Part shown: in pieces, positions 26,381 through 35,282 of the stretch
How the letters are laid out: each line of letters begins with the position of its first letter
How positions within the stretch are numbered: position 1 is the first letter of the stretch
Origin: Acidobacteriaceae bacterium
GTDB taxonomy: Bacteria > Acidobacteriota > Terriglobia > Terriglobales > Acidobacteriaceae
Direction of reading: 5' to 3'
Length of the DNA: 39,494 nt
NCBI GenBank assembly: GCA_025355385.1
Contig: JANXZS010000145.1
Coordinates: 1 to 39,494 of the forward strand
Notes under the pieces: model-generated
Databases searched by the model: none
Told to the model about the DNA's origin: nothing
What the model saw: the letters and a program-made list of their open reading frames with translations, nothing else
Translations under genes and position numbers: made by a program

Positions 26381-29300
26381 AAGCTAACAGAGCAGTATTC
26401 GTGGCTGCATGCCTGCTGGCGACGGTATTGGCAGCGAAGCCACAAACCGGAGCTCCCGCTGGGACCGCCGACGAGGGCGCTCGCGCGGCCAGCCTGATGG
26501 CCGATGGAGCACGATTGGCAGACCAGCGGACCCCGGAAGCATTGCAATCCGCCGTGGCCGCTTTTCAGCAAGCATTGTCACTCTGGCAAAGAGTCGGAGA
26601 CCAAGGCCAGCAAGTGCAAGCATTACTTTCCGCCGCTACAGCACAGTACTTTCTCCACCGAACGGATGAGGCGTTCACTCTCGTGGCTAAAGCCGGAGAG
26701 GTGGCCCGGACGGCTGGCAACCTCGGTTATCAGGCCTCGGCACTCACCAGTGCGGCATTTTTCTACGACGGACTTGGCCAGGAGCAGAAGGCGCTCGAAG
26801 CGGCGGCTCACGGCCAGGATATCTTCCATTCCCTGGGTGATAACGCCAGCGAAGCCCAAATCCTTGCTATGCAAGCGCTCATCTACAGGAAGTTGAAAGA
26901 CACAGCGAAGGCAATCGCCTGCTACGAGCAAAGTCTCCCCCTGTTCCGGGTGAGCAACAACCGCCAAGGGGAAGCCCAGACCTACCTAGGTCTGGCGCAA
27001 TTGAACAGCATCCTGGATCAGCCAGAGGCGTTCGAAAAAGCTATCGGCTACTATACCCAGGCGCTGCCGCTGTTCCAGGCGGGCTCCGACCGGCTGAATG
27101 AGGCATATTCCTGGTGGGGCCTGGGCACCTCGAATGATCGCCTCGGGCGTACTCAACAGGCACGGGACGCTTACCTCAAATCAATTCCGATCTTTACCGA
27201 AAGGAAGGATGACCGCGCACTCGGGCGGGTTTTGCTCAGCCTGGCGGAGGATGAAGACGCCCTGGGGAATTTGCAGAGGGCGATCGATTCCTATCAGCAG
27301 GCCGCGCGGCTCCTGGCCTCGCAGGGTGATGGGCTAAGCCAGGGATTGGCGCTCGTACGCTTGGGTAAGGCGCGCCAGAAACTGGGAAATTCAGCGCAGG
27401 CAATTGAAGCGTTCAAGGCGGCGATAATCGCTTGGCACTCTACGAACGACAAGGCCGGCGAAGCCGCCGCCTCTCTCATAGTCGGCACGGCATACTTCGG
27501 GCTGCATGACTGGAAAGACGCACTGGAAGCAGACGCAGGGGCGCTTAAGCTTTCTGAGAGAATTGGCGATTTTTCAGGCCAGGCCGCGGCGCTCATCGGA
27601 TTGGCCGGTGTCTACTCCAACGTCGGCGACTACGCGAAGGCCCGGGACCTGTCTCTTCGGTCGATATCTTTATTACAAGGGAATCCGGTAGTGGTGCGCA
27701 AGGCAACGGCTCTCATCGTGGCAGGAGAGAGCTACAACGCACTTCACGATAGCGGCAGAGCTCTCGAGTACTTGAACCAGGCACTCCTGCTGGACCAAAA
27801 CAATCCCTCGGCCAAGGCTGGGGTTCTAGCCTCAATGGGCGAAGTCTACAGCGGCATGGGCGACCAGAAAAAGGCGCTGGCGCTGGAGCAAGAGGCCATC
27901 GACATTCTGCGCCCGCTCAACGACCCAGCACCAATCAACAAAGTTTTGAATGACCTTGGACTGATTTATTCCGCTATGGGCAACAAATCGCAGGCTCTGA
28001 CATCCTTCGAGACATCTCTTGCGAGCGCACGGTCGAGAAACGATCTTCAGCAGCAATCGGCAACCCTGAACAATCTGGCACAGACCCATCATGGCTTCGG
28101 CGATACCAAGCAGGCCGAAGCGCTCTACATGGAATCGTTGGCCTTGATTCGTCAGGTCGGAGACCGCTATCAAGAGGCTTCAACGCTTGCAAACCTCGGC
28201 ATGGTGTACCACTCGCTGGGAGACGAGCAAAGGGCCGAGGCTACCCTAAAAGAGTCGCTGTCAATCCACCGCGAGCTAGCCGACCGCCACGGGGAGGCGA
28301 TCGCGTTGAGCAACCTTGCCCTGTTCTACAGCGAAACGGGAGAGCTGCAGAAGGCGCTCGAATCCTACGACCAGGTGCTGGCAATCTTCAAGGATGTTGG
28401 TGATGCCCCCGACCAAGGCACCACTTTGAACAATCTGGGGACTACGTATCGCGCCCTTGGCATGAATGAGCGAGCCCAACTGTACTTCCAGCAGGCGCTC
28501 CGGATCCGTGAGCAAACCAACGATGAGGACGGACGAGCAGTAACTCTCAATAACATGGCGGTCCTTGCACAATCCGGCGGCAAGCCCGACGAGGCGCGGG
28601 AGTATTACCGCCAAGCGCTGCATCTAGCCGAAAAACTGGGGAACCGCGTATTGCAGGCGCGACTGCTCTCCGGCCTTGGCGTTCTCGATAGCGACCTGGG
28701 TGACCAGCACCGGGCGCTCGATCAACTGCAAACTTCTTTAGAGATTGCCCGCCAGACGGGTGACCTCGACAGCGAAGCTTTGGCCCTGCATAACCTCGGC
28801 ACCGTCTACGAAAAGCTTGGCGATATGCCACAGGCACTCGACAAATTTCACCAGGCCATGGCTCTTTGGCACCGGATCAACAGCGTCGAGGGGGAGGCCA
28901 AAACCCTGTACACGATCGCGAAAGTCGAGCGCAAGCAGGGCGATCTGAAGGCAGCTTTGGGTCACGTGGAAGATTCGATCCGCCTGAGCGAGACCTTACG
29001 CAGCCGTCTAGGTAGCGAGGACCTGCGGGCCTCCTTGCTGGCAACGACGGGCAATTCCTACGAGTTGGACGTAGCTATCCTGATGCAATTGGATCAGCTG
29101 CATAAGGGCCAGGGTTTCGATACCAGGGCATTCGAAGCCAGCGAGCGCGCGCGTGCCCGCAGTCTTCTAGACCTGCTCACCGAGTCGCGTGCCAACATTC
29201 GTCAAGGCGTCGATCCGCAACTGCTTGCCCAGGAGCAATCCATCAAGCGGTCGCTCAACGCCAAGGCTCTGCAGCTGCGAAAGTTCCCATCGTCTGAGCA

Positions 29301-30621
29301 AGACAGCGTTGATCGCGAGCGCCAGAATCACGAGATCGAAGAACTGGCCTCTGCTTACGAGGGCGTGGAGGCCCAGATCCGCATCAAGAGTCCCGCCTAC
29401 GCGGCGCTGACTCAACCTCAGCCGCTCACGTTGCGCGAGATTCAGCGCGAACTAGACTCCGATACTCTCCTCCTGGATTACTCGCTAGGCCCGGAGCAAA
29501 GCTACCTCTGGGCCGTTACGCCCACTTCGTTCTTGTCGTATGAGCTGCCGAAACGGGAGATCATAGAAAATGCCGCCCACGAATTTCATGAGCGGCTTCC
29601 CGAGATTGCAAACCCGGAGGGCTTGGAGCAAGCCGCGGCGACGCTTAGTACCATCTTGCTCGGGCCGGTTGCTTCCCACCTCAAAAAGAAGCGCATGATC
29701 ATAGTTAGTGACGGACTGGTGCAGGCACTCGTGCCGTTTTCGGCGCTTCCGGTGCCGTCCGCTCCGAGCGCTAATGCAACGGGAACTCCGCATGTGCTGC
29801 TGATAGCGGACCATGAGATCGTCACCGAAGCATCCGTGTCAGCCATCGCCGCGCTGCGCCGTGAGGTGTCCGGACGCAAGCTGCCGTCGAAAGCAGTGGC
29901 CGTAATAGCCGACCCGGTTTTCGATCTGAATGATGAGCGGCTGATGAATCTTTCTGCTCGGTCGGGCAGGGGTAGTGCAGGTAAAAATCAGCCCGGCGTT
30001 CTGTCTGCGGTGGTGGAGTCTGTGACGCAGGTAACCAGCCTCCAACGTCTGCTGAAGACCCGCGAAGAAGCAAAGAATATCCTTGGGCTCACAACGCCTG
30101 CTCAATCGCTAGCCAGACTGGACTTCGATGCCAGCAAGACCAACGCGGAAAGTCCTGAACTGGGGAGTTACCGCATTGTGCACTTCGCAACCCATGGCGT
30201 TCTTGACCAGGCCCATCCGGAGTTGTCTGGAATAGTGTTTTCACTCTACGATCAGAGGGGTCAAAGCATAGACGGCTTCCTCAGACTGAATGAGATCTTC
30301 AACTTGAAACTGCCGGTACAGCTAGTGGTGCTAAGTGCATGCGAGTCCGGACAGGGCAAACTGGTCGGCAGCGAGGGGCTGGTCGGACTGACGCGAGGCT
30401 TCATGTACGCCGGCGCGGCCACCATGGTGGTTAGCCTTTGGAAGGTCGATGATGCAGCCACCGCCGAGTTGATGACCCGGTTCTATCAGAAGATGCTTGG
30501 CAACGAAACACTGCGTCCCGCCGCAGCGTTGAGAGCATCGCAGCTTTCGATGAGTAACGATACCAAGTGGAAGGACCCATGGTTTTGGGCACCTTTCATC
30601 GTTGAGGGCGAGTGGAGGTGA
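26377..30621 (+). CDS. Secreted TPR-CHAT protein (caspase-like protease predicted)
   Basis: 1,414 residues from TTG 26377, whose TTGA overlaps the previous stop. A signal peptide (VFVAACLLATVLAA) follows this start. About twenty tetratricopeptide repeats fill roughly residues 40-900, recognisable from recurring ALxxLGxxYxxLGxxxxA units. A helical linker follows, with the C-terminal CHAT domain from about 1030. The His-Cys dyad is intact: His1273 in HFATHG and Cys1322 in LSACESG. CHAT domains are caspase-family cysteine proteases, and TPR-CHAT proteins are known in both CRISPR-linked and other contexts. No cas gene or repeat array is present here. An in-frame start further upstream (26212) lies inside the previous gene and lacks the signal. 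Targets are unknown. Confidence 0.93.
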   Translation: MKANRAVFVAACLLATVLAAKPQTGAPAGTADEGARAASLMADGARLADQRTPEALQSAVAAFQQALSLWQRVGDQGQQVQALLSAATAQYFLHRTDEAFTLVAKAGEVARTAGNLGYQASALTSAAFFYDGLGQEQKALEAAAHGQDIFHSLGDNASEAQILAMQALIYRKLKDTAKAIACYEQSLPLFRVSNNRQGEAQTYLGLAQLNSILDQPEAFEKAIGYYTQALPLFQAGSDRLNEAYSWWGLGTSNDRLGRTQQARDAYLKSIPIFTERKDDRALGRVLLSLAEDEDALGNLQRAIDSYQQAARLLASQGDGLSQGLALVRLGKARQKLGNSAQAIEAFKAAIIAWHSTNDKAGEAAASLIVGTAYFGLHDWKDALEADAGALKLSERIGDFSGQAAALIGLAGVYSNVGDYAKARDLSLRSISLLQGNPVVVRKATALIVAGESYNALHDSGRALEYLNQALLLDQNNPSAKAGVLASMGEVYSGMGDQKKALALEQEAIDILRPLNDPAPINKVLNDLGLIYSAMGNKSQALTSFETSLASARSRNDLQQQSATLNNLAQTHHGFGDTKQAEALYMESLALIRQVGDRYQEASTLANLGMVYHSLGDEQRAEATLKESLSIHRELADRHGEAIALSNLALFYSETGELQKALESYDQVLAIFKDVGDAPDQGTTLNNLGTTYRALGMNERAQLYFQQALRIREQTNDEDGRAVTLNNMAVLAQSGGKPDEAREYYRQALHLAEKLGNRVLQARLLSGLGVLDSDLGDQHRALDQLQTSLEIARQTGDLDSEALALHNLGTVYEKLGDMPQALDKFHQAMALWHRINSVEGEAKTLYTIAKVERKQGDLKAALGHVEDSIRLSETLRSRLGSEDLRASLLATTGNSYELDVAILMQLDQLHKGQGFDTRAFEASERARARSLLDLLTESRANIRQGVDPQLLAQEQSIKRSLNAKALQLRKFPSSEQDSVDRERQNHEIEELASAYEGVEAQIRIKSPAYAALTQPQPLTLREIQRELDSDTLLLDYSLGPEQSYLWAVTPTSFLSYELPKREIIENAAHEFHERLPEIANPEGLEQAAATLSTILLGPVASHLKKKRMIIVSDGLVQALVPFSALPVPSAPSANATGTPHVLLIADHEIVTEASVSAIAALRREVSGRKLPSKAVAVIADPVFDLNDERLMNLSARSGRGSAGKNQPGVLSAVVESVTQVTSLQRLLKTREEAKNILGLTTPAQSLARLDFDASKTNAESPELGSYRIVHFATHGVLDQAHPELSGIVFSLYDQRGQSIDGFLRLNEIFNLKLPVQLVVLSACESGQGKLVGSEGLVGLTRGFMYAGAATMVVSLWKVDDAATAELMTRFYQKMLGNETLRPAAALRASQLSMSNDTKWKDPWFWAPFIVEGEWR

Positions 30622-31129
30622 CAGCGCGATCACTCCAGACAAACGGGGCGGCGTCCTTCTTCCTGATGTGAGGGGACTTACGACCTCGTACGCCGGGCTC
30701 ATGCGATCGAGGCTAAAAGAGCGTAGCTATGCCAAAGCTTTTCTTTTCCTTTGCCCTCTAACCGGCAATGCACGCGTGCATTCGCCTCGATCAGATTTGC
30801 CATGCATCGCTGAGCGCGGCATCTACTGTAATCACAACGTCGGTGAAGGTGCCATAGCCATGGTTGTGGTAGAGATAGTTACATTCACCGTCCTTGGCTA
30901 GAAAAAGACCGAGGGCTATTTCAGCCGTTCAGCAGGCCTGGAATCAAACTCAAATTTTGTAAACGAAGAATGCTCTTGAGAGAGGGCATCCGTTTGCATC
31001 AAAATGATAGCGGCCCTTGCGTTCAAAATTGCGAATCGCAAGGTCATTGAATTCGTTCCGTCGCATATGCTGTAGTTATTTAACATTCGGAGCGCGTCAG
31101 ATCTCGTCGATGAGTACCTTGGAGAGCCA
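30622..31129. other. Intergenic region after the TPR-CHAT gene
   Basis: 508 bases without a convincing gene. Open frames are short, lack ribosome sites and have no recognisable product. The only marked structure is the 16-base palindrome at 30767-30782. The DUF1905 promoter should lie near the right end, in a relatively AT-rich stretch around 31010-31090. Confidence 0.4.
30767..30782. repeat. 16-base perfect palindrome
   Basis: AATGCACGCGTGCATT reads the same on both strands. It could be an operator for a dimeric regulator or chance. It lies 146 bases past the TPR-CHAT stop and no gene begins nearby. Confidence 0.3.
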
Positions 31130-31399
31130 ATGGAAAAACAGTTTACCGCCCAGCTTCAAACGTCTCCTGCAAAAGGCGGGTGGGCTTACGTTGTGATGTC
31201 AGACTCGGTAGAATTCTTCAGGACCGGAGGACTTGTGAAGGTTAAGGGTACAATCAACGTCCACCCATTTCAAAGTTCATTCCTGGCGCTCGGCAATGGA
31301 ACACATAAGCTTCCGGTTAGAGCTGTCATCCGTAAGCTGATCGGCAAGAGTGCAGGCGACATGGTGACCGTCCGCCTGGAAGAGAGGCTATCCAAGTAG
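31130..31399 (+). CDS. DUF1905 domain protein
   Basis: 89 residues matching the small DUF1905 beta-rich fold: FTAQL near the start, [23 protein letters not shown], a [15 protein letters not shown]-type stretch and [11 protein letters not shown] at the end. In many bacteria this domain is fused to or next to a YdeI-like domain; none is seen here. Function is unknown. GGAGAG lies just before the ATG. Confidence 0.82.
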   Translation: MEKQFTAQLQTSPAKGGWAYVVMSDSVEFFRTGGLVKVKGTINVHPFQSSFLALGNGTHKLPVRAVIRKLIGKSAGDMVTVRLEERLSK

Positions 31400-31541
31400 A
31401 GCGCACCGCATCGAGCTCTTACTTGATAGCTCATCTTGCTGGGATACTGAGGATGTCGCGATGTGGGCTGTATCAAGGAGAGGGCATTCTTCGCACCCCT
31501 TCATCATCAACCTAAGAAAAACTGAAAAGAGGAACCATCCA

Positions 31542-31772
31542 ATGTCCGAGCACCACGACGCTCCCAAAGCCCACGAACCCCACGCTCTCCACGAAGAAGA
31601 CGCAAAAGGCCCCCACGACCCCAAAGACATCAACCCCAAGATGGCGTCTGACATCGCCTACTGGTCGAAGGAGTTCGGCGTCACCGGCGATCAGCTCCAC
31701 GAAGCCATCCGCGCGCATGGAACCCACGTCGAAAAAGTCCGCGCCGCCCTCCACCCATCCAAAGCCACCTAA
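31542..31772 (+). CDS. DUF3606 family small protein
   Basis: 76 residues. A His/Glu/Asp-rich N-terminus (about 1-32) precedes a DUF3606-like helical domain: INPKMASDIAYWSKEFGV, then QLHEAIRAHGTHVEKVRAAL. Start ATG 31542 has AAAAGAGGAA eight bases upstream. A longer in-frame reading from 31461 adds unrelated residues. Such proteins are small, soluble and often plasmid- or stress-associated; the role is unknown. Confidence 0.75.
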   Translation: MSEHHDAPKAHEPHALHEEDAKGPHDPKDINPKMASDIAYWSKEFGVTGDQLHEAIRAHGTHVEKVRAALHPSKAT

Positions 31773-32271
31773 AGGCGCACTTTCCGGGAGGCGGGAGCAG
31801 CTTGGTTTCAGAATCTCAGGGAGCGCAACACCTGACAACTACTAGCCAATCGCGCATGCCAACGCACCCGGCAACCCGCTCGCGCCTTTTACGGTATGCC
31901 AACGATTTGGATTCGTAGTGCCCGCCCTGGGTAGCCAAGGCACCCAAGAGTTCCCGCAACATATCGTACTGGAGCGTCATGCTTCCGCACTTGCCGGCGT
32001 TATCCGGACACAGTTGCGATCGCGTGGACGCTAAGTCTGCTTCCTGGCAGGAAATGATTGGGTGCCGCCGAGCGACAGGGAGCAAAAGGCCGGAATAAAC
32101 TCTGAGAGAATCTCGCCGAACGGAACCTGCGCGACGAGGGAGGATCAATCAGCGGTCCCCTTATCCTAGGGTGTTACTAGGCCGGAATCGCCTCGATGAT
32201 TGTGAGTTCGGCCTTAGTACTCCGTCTAGTAAATGACCTTTGTCTCTTGGATCGTTAAAAAGGAAAGCCAT
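31773..32271. other. Intergenic region before the MFS remnant
   Basis: About 500 bases. A 110-codon minus-strand frame (32148-31816) exists but I recognise nothing in it and it has no clear ribosome site, so it is not called. The region is probably decayed accessory sequence. Confidence 0.35.
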
Positions 32272-32785
32272 TCATACGGGCAGCGAAAGCAGCACGGCGC
32301 TACCGAAAGTGGCGTAAGCGGTGCGCCAGTGGAATTTCATTATGAGTTGGTGTGCGATCAGAGAAAAGGTGATCGCGCCCACGCCTAAGCCAATCATCAT
32401 GAGCCCAGAGCCATGCCTCTACGCTCGTCGAACCATCGCGAGACTACGACCCCGTAGGGTACCGGGGATGTGCCACCAGAAACTAGACCAAGCGCGGCAA
32501 AGAAGAGATACAAATATGCGATGCGCGTGCTGATCAATGCGCTCGAGAGCAAGGTAGACGCAAAAATCAGGTTTCCAATGAGAATGACCCTACGGCCTCC
32601 AAAGCGATGAATCAGTCGACCGAAGAATGGGACGCAAGCGGCGCGACCGGCGTGGAAATACTGGCCAAGAGGTTTGACAAGACACCAAAAGATAAGGCGA
32701 CAATCGGGCCAGTGCTGAAGCACAGCCCGAGTGAAGCGGTAGCTACGATCCACCAGCCGAGAAAGACTCTGGGGCGACGGCTCAT
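32272..32785 (-). pseudogene. MFS transporter remnant with two frameshifts
   Basis: Joining frames on the minus strand gives the N-terminal part of a major facilitator transporter. It starts at 32785 (MSRRPRVFLGWWIVATASLG), followed by ALSFGVLSNLLA. After a frame change near 32620-32640 it reads FFGRLIHRFGGRRVILIG and GVVVSRWFDERRGMALG. After a second change near 32400 it reads LMMIGLGVGAITFSLIAHQL and FHWRTAYATFG, to a stop at 32272. That is about 170 residues of the 400 expected. The RFGGRR and WFDERRG loops are typical of the monocarboxylate-type MFS branch. It is inactive. Confidence 0.75.
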
Positions 32786-32968
32786 CGGATCTCACTCCGC
32801 AAACTTTTATTTCAAGGGCGCGCGCACCGATGAAGTTTAACTACCACGATGCTTACCATCGAGTGCGTTGCGGATCGGAGCCCAGGGGCACCGGACGTAT
32901 GGTCGACGAACCGGAAGTAATCCCGATCCGGTTCGAGCAGATTTGTAAAGGTCTTAGCAAATCATCGA

Positions 32969-32997
32969 TTGCTTCTTCACTATTGCAATGCTATAGT
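32969..32997 (+). promoter_or_regulatory. Promoter candidate for the membrane-pair/DNase II cassette
   Basis: TTGCTT (32969-32974) and TATAGT (32992-32997) are separated by 17 bases. The -10 matches five of six consensus bases, the -35 three. Transcription would begin near 33004, about 20 bases before the first start codon at 33024. Confidence 0.45.
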
Positions 32998-33023
32998 CCT
33001 GCTCCAAACCCCCGGGACAATTT

Positions 33024-33344
33024 ATGGATCCCATCTTTCTCCTCCAACTCGAATTGCATGGCTTTCTTATCTTATTGGCCGCCATCCTGGCCTTCAAGAT
33101 TCTGACGAGACGAATTCGATTGAGTGGATTATTGGCTCGGAAGCAAGATGGCGGACAAATAAGTCCGGAACGACTCCAGTTACTTTTGGTAACAATGGCG
33201 ATGGGCGCGAAGTACCTGAGTTCAGTACTGCACGCGAGCAACGGGGCTATGCCCGACGTGAGCCCAGACTGGTTGTACGTTGTTGGTGGAAGTAGCGGAA
33301 TCTATGCCTCAGTAAAGGCGATCACGACGATAACCAAGAACTAA
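33024..33344 (+). CDS. Small membrane protein, first of a paralogous pair
   Basis: 106 residues. A strongly hydrophobic N-terminal segment (FLILLAAILAFKIL) is followed by a basic patch, a polar loop with GGQISPERLQLLLVT, a second hydrophobic stretch, and a C-terminal Gly/Ser-rich segment ending in YASVKAI. The last 75 residues align with those of the next gene (Q-S-RLQLL-T, then P-PD-L, G-S-YA-KAI). No family is known to me. The ribosome site before ATG 33024 is weak. The next gene begins 18 bases after its stop. Confidence 0.72.
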   Translation: MDPIFLLQLELHGFLILLAAILAFKILTRRIRLSGLLARKQDGGQISPERLQLLLVTMAMGAKYLSSVLHASNGAMPDVSPDWLYVVGGSSGIYASVKAITTITKN

Positions 33345-33362
33345 TTCATGGTGGAGAGATCA

Positions 33363-33809
33363 ATGACTATGATGCAAACAATTTGTGGTTATGGGGTGTG
33401 CCTTTTCATGGGGCTGCTCTGCGCGACCCTATTGTGGATGATCTGGACAGGTAAGATTGACCTCTCCACTTTGCTCACGGAGGCGAACGGACAGGCGAGC
33501 ATGTCACGGCTTCAACTGCTCATCTTCACGCTGGTGGTCGCGATAAGCCTGTTTATCCTGGTTGAGCGCGGTACATCCTTCCCTACGATCCCGGATGGAG
33601 TGCTGACACTGCTCGGCATAAGCGCCAGCACATACGCGGTTGGCAAAGCAATCTCTTACAGCCGCGACGAAGGTGTAACGACTCCGGTTGAACGGGCAAG
33701 CGTAAGAGCGACGGCGCAGGCGCTTTCGGCTACGGGAGCAGCGTCTGTTGTTACCCCTGGAGGCACGGCGTCAACAGGTGCGACTGATACGGGACATCAG
33801 GGCAGCTAA
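33363..33809 (+). CDS. Small membrane protein, second of a paralogous pair
   Basis: 148 residues from ATG 33363, preferred over 33348 because GGTGGAGAG precedes it. Hydrophobic segments lie at VCLFMGLLCATLLWMIW, LLIFTLVVAISLFILV and GVLTLLGISASTYAVGKAI. Between them is QASMSRLQLL, matching the first protein. After the last segment comes a 45-residue Thr/Ala/Gly/Ser-rich tail that the first paralogue lacks. Function is unknown. The DNase II-like gene starts 60 bases downstream on the same strand. Confidence 0.74.
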   Translation: MTMMQTICGYGVCLFMGLLCATLLWMIWTGKIDLSTLLTEANGQASMSRLQLLIFTLVVAISLFILVERGTSFPTIPDGVLTLLGISASTYAVGKAISYSRDEGVTTPVERASVRATAQALSATGAASVVTPGGTASTGATDTGHQGS

Positions 33810-33869
33810 TCATGCGGCTGATCCTCGCGCTTTGATCCTGCGCTCGAGATTGGTTGAAGGGGGAGTGTG

Positions 33870-35282
33870 ATGGCTCCAACTGGGACAGCATCGAAACCAG
33901 GTATCGTCGGTCTCTCGCCAATGACGGCGATCCGGACAATGGGCCCGGCGATTCCCCTTGCAATAGCTCTGCTCCATGGCGCTCTGACCGGCACCACGGC
34001 CAAACCACCGGTTCCTGTGATGCAGCAGAGCGCCACTTCACAGGGCGTTTCTAACGTGAAGTGTGGTGGTGGCACCGTGGACTCGCCCCCATGCACGGCC
34101 CCGTATCCGATGCTGCAGAAGGGGCATCCAGTCGACTGGTGGTTTGTCTTCAAGCTCAATTCAGGTCAGTTTCCAAAGTGCGGCGGGACGGACACGCGAA
34201 CATGCCCATTCGGCGGCTCCGTGCAGACAACTCCTAACTACCTAAATTTTGGGCAACAGTATGTGTATGCGAGCAGCGATGCTGCCACGCTGAAGGATGG
34301 GAGCATGGATTGTCTGGGTACGACGACCGGTGATCCCGTGGGTGCTAGCTTCGACGAGGTATATAACGGCAGTTACCACTATGTTGTGTGGAATGATCAG
34401 CCGTATGGGGATCCTGCAGGCGAATGCAGTGGAAATGGATGCGGTGGGCCTTGGGGTCATTCAAAAGGGATGCTCACGTGGAACGATGCGGGGGAAGGAT
34501 TTGTAATGCAGGTTTCAACGCCTTCGTGGCCACTTTCGGGCTCCGTGAAATTCCCTCGCAAGACAGATGGAAACACGCTGGGATGCGTGAAAGATAACGA
34601 TGTTGAGGTGAGCCAGCACTTCTTCGCCATTCGGTTGAATAAGGGCGATCTTATCCTAGTGCTCGAAGGACTAAATAATGCCAGTGTAGTCACCGATCCC
34701 AAGAATCCACAGCTGGTCAATAACGGAGGGCCGCCGGATGTACAGCAGATTGTGAACGACCTCGGTGTGAAATCTCCTAGTACAACTGTGCTGACGGGAA
34801 TGCTTTCTACGGGCGCAGAGCTTATTTCCAAGCCCTCCAAGCTGGCTGTACCGCCGTGGCAAATGGTTTCTGCTGTGCTGGGAGGTGTTTCGCTGCGTAC
34901 CGCAAACTGGTGGACGAATCCCGATTCTTTGCCGTCCACGACGGCGGATACAAAGATGGGATGCTGGGATGATTCACTCATCAACCCCGGAGCGGTCGAG
35001 ATCGCTACGAGTGGGCACTGGAAAGGGATAGGCTTTGGCCTCAAGGGAGGAGTCAACCCCAATGGCAACCACGCGAAGATCGGCGTGTCTACTTCGGGTA
35101 ATAGCACCTATTCGATTTTTGGAGATATGAACCAGGAAGGCTCGATCAGCGGGACGAACTGCGCGGCGAGCCAGAATGGCCGGGGAGGAATGTTTTTCGT
35201 ACTGAACAACCCTCAGCTTGCGGCGAGCGTCACTGACCTGATCGCGGGAGAGAGCGCGCCGCTGGCGCCTGCTGGGAAATGA
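33870..35282 (+). CDS. DNase II-like endonuclease
   Basis: 470 residues. The DNase II family hallmarks appear in order: PVDWWFVFKL (87-96; animal enzymes have PVDWFVVYKL), NDQP (175-178), the first HxK motif GHSKG (His197, Lys199), a TLGCV stretch, the second HxK motif NHAKIGVS (His401, Lys403), and GDMN (418-421) before a Gly-rich segment. In animal DNase II these motifs form a phospholipase-D-like active site that cuts DNA without metal at acid pH; bacterial homologues are known but uncommon. The N-terminal 60 residues are Pro/Thr-rich with one weak hydrophobic stretch, so export is uncertain. Many Cys residues favour an extracytoplasmic site. GAAGGGGGAG precedes the start (GTG 33867 or ATG 33870). 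Family assignment is from motif recall. Confidence 0.85.
   Translation: MAPTGTASKPGIVGLSPMTAIRTMGPAIPLAIALLHGALTGTTAKPPVPVMQQSATSQGVSNVKCGGGTVDSPPCTAPYPMLQKGHPVDWWFVFKLNSGQFPKCGGTDTRTCPFGGSVQTTPNYLNFGQQYVYASSDAATLKDGSMDCLGTTTGDPVGASFDEVYNGSYHYVVWNDQPYGDPAGECSGNGCGGPWGHSKGMLTWNDAGEGFVMQVSTPSWPLSGSVKFPRKTDGNTLGCVKDNDVEVSQHFFAIRLNKGDLILVLEGLNNASVVTDPKNPQLVNNGGPPDVQQIVNDLGVKSPSTTVLTGMLSTGAELISKPSKLAVPPWQMVSAVLGGVSLRTANWWTNPDSLPSTTADTKMGCWDDSLINPGAVEIATSGHWKGIGFGLKGGVNPNGNHAKIGVSTSGNSTYSIFGDMNQEGSISGTNCAASQNGRGGMFFVLNNPQLAASVTDLIAGESAPLAPAGK

Noticed and set aside
26377-30621. TPR-CHAT protein as part of a CRISPR type III-E (craspase) system
   Set aside because: No cas gene, repeat array or Cas7-11-like protein is in the window, and the protein has a signal peptide, which argues against a cytosolic CRISPR role.
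31816-32148. 110-codon minus-strand gene
   Set aside because: No recognisable domain, weak start context and lies in an otherwise decayed stretch.
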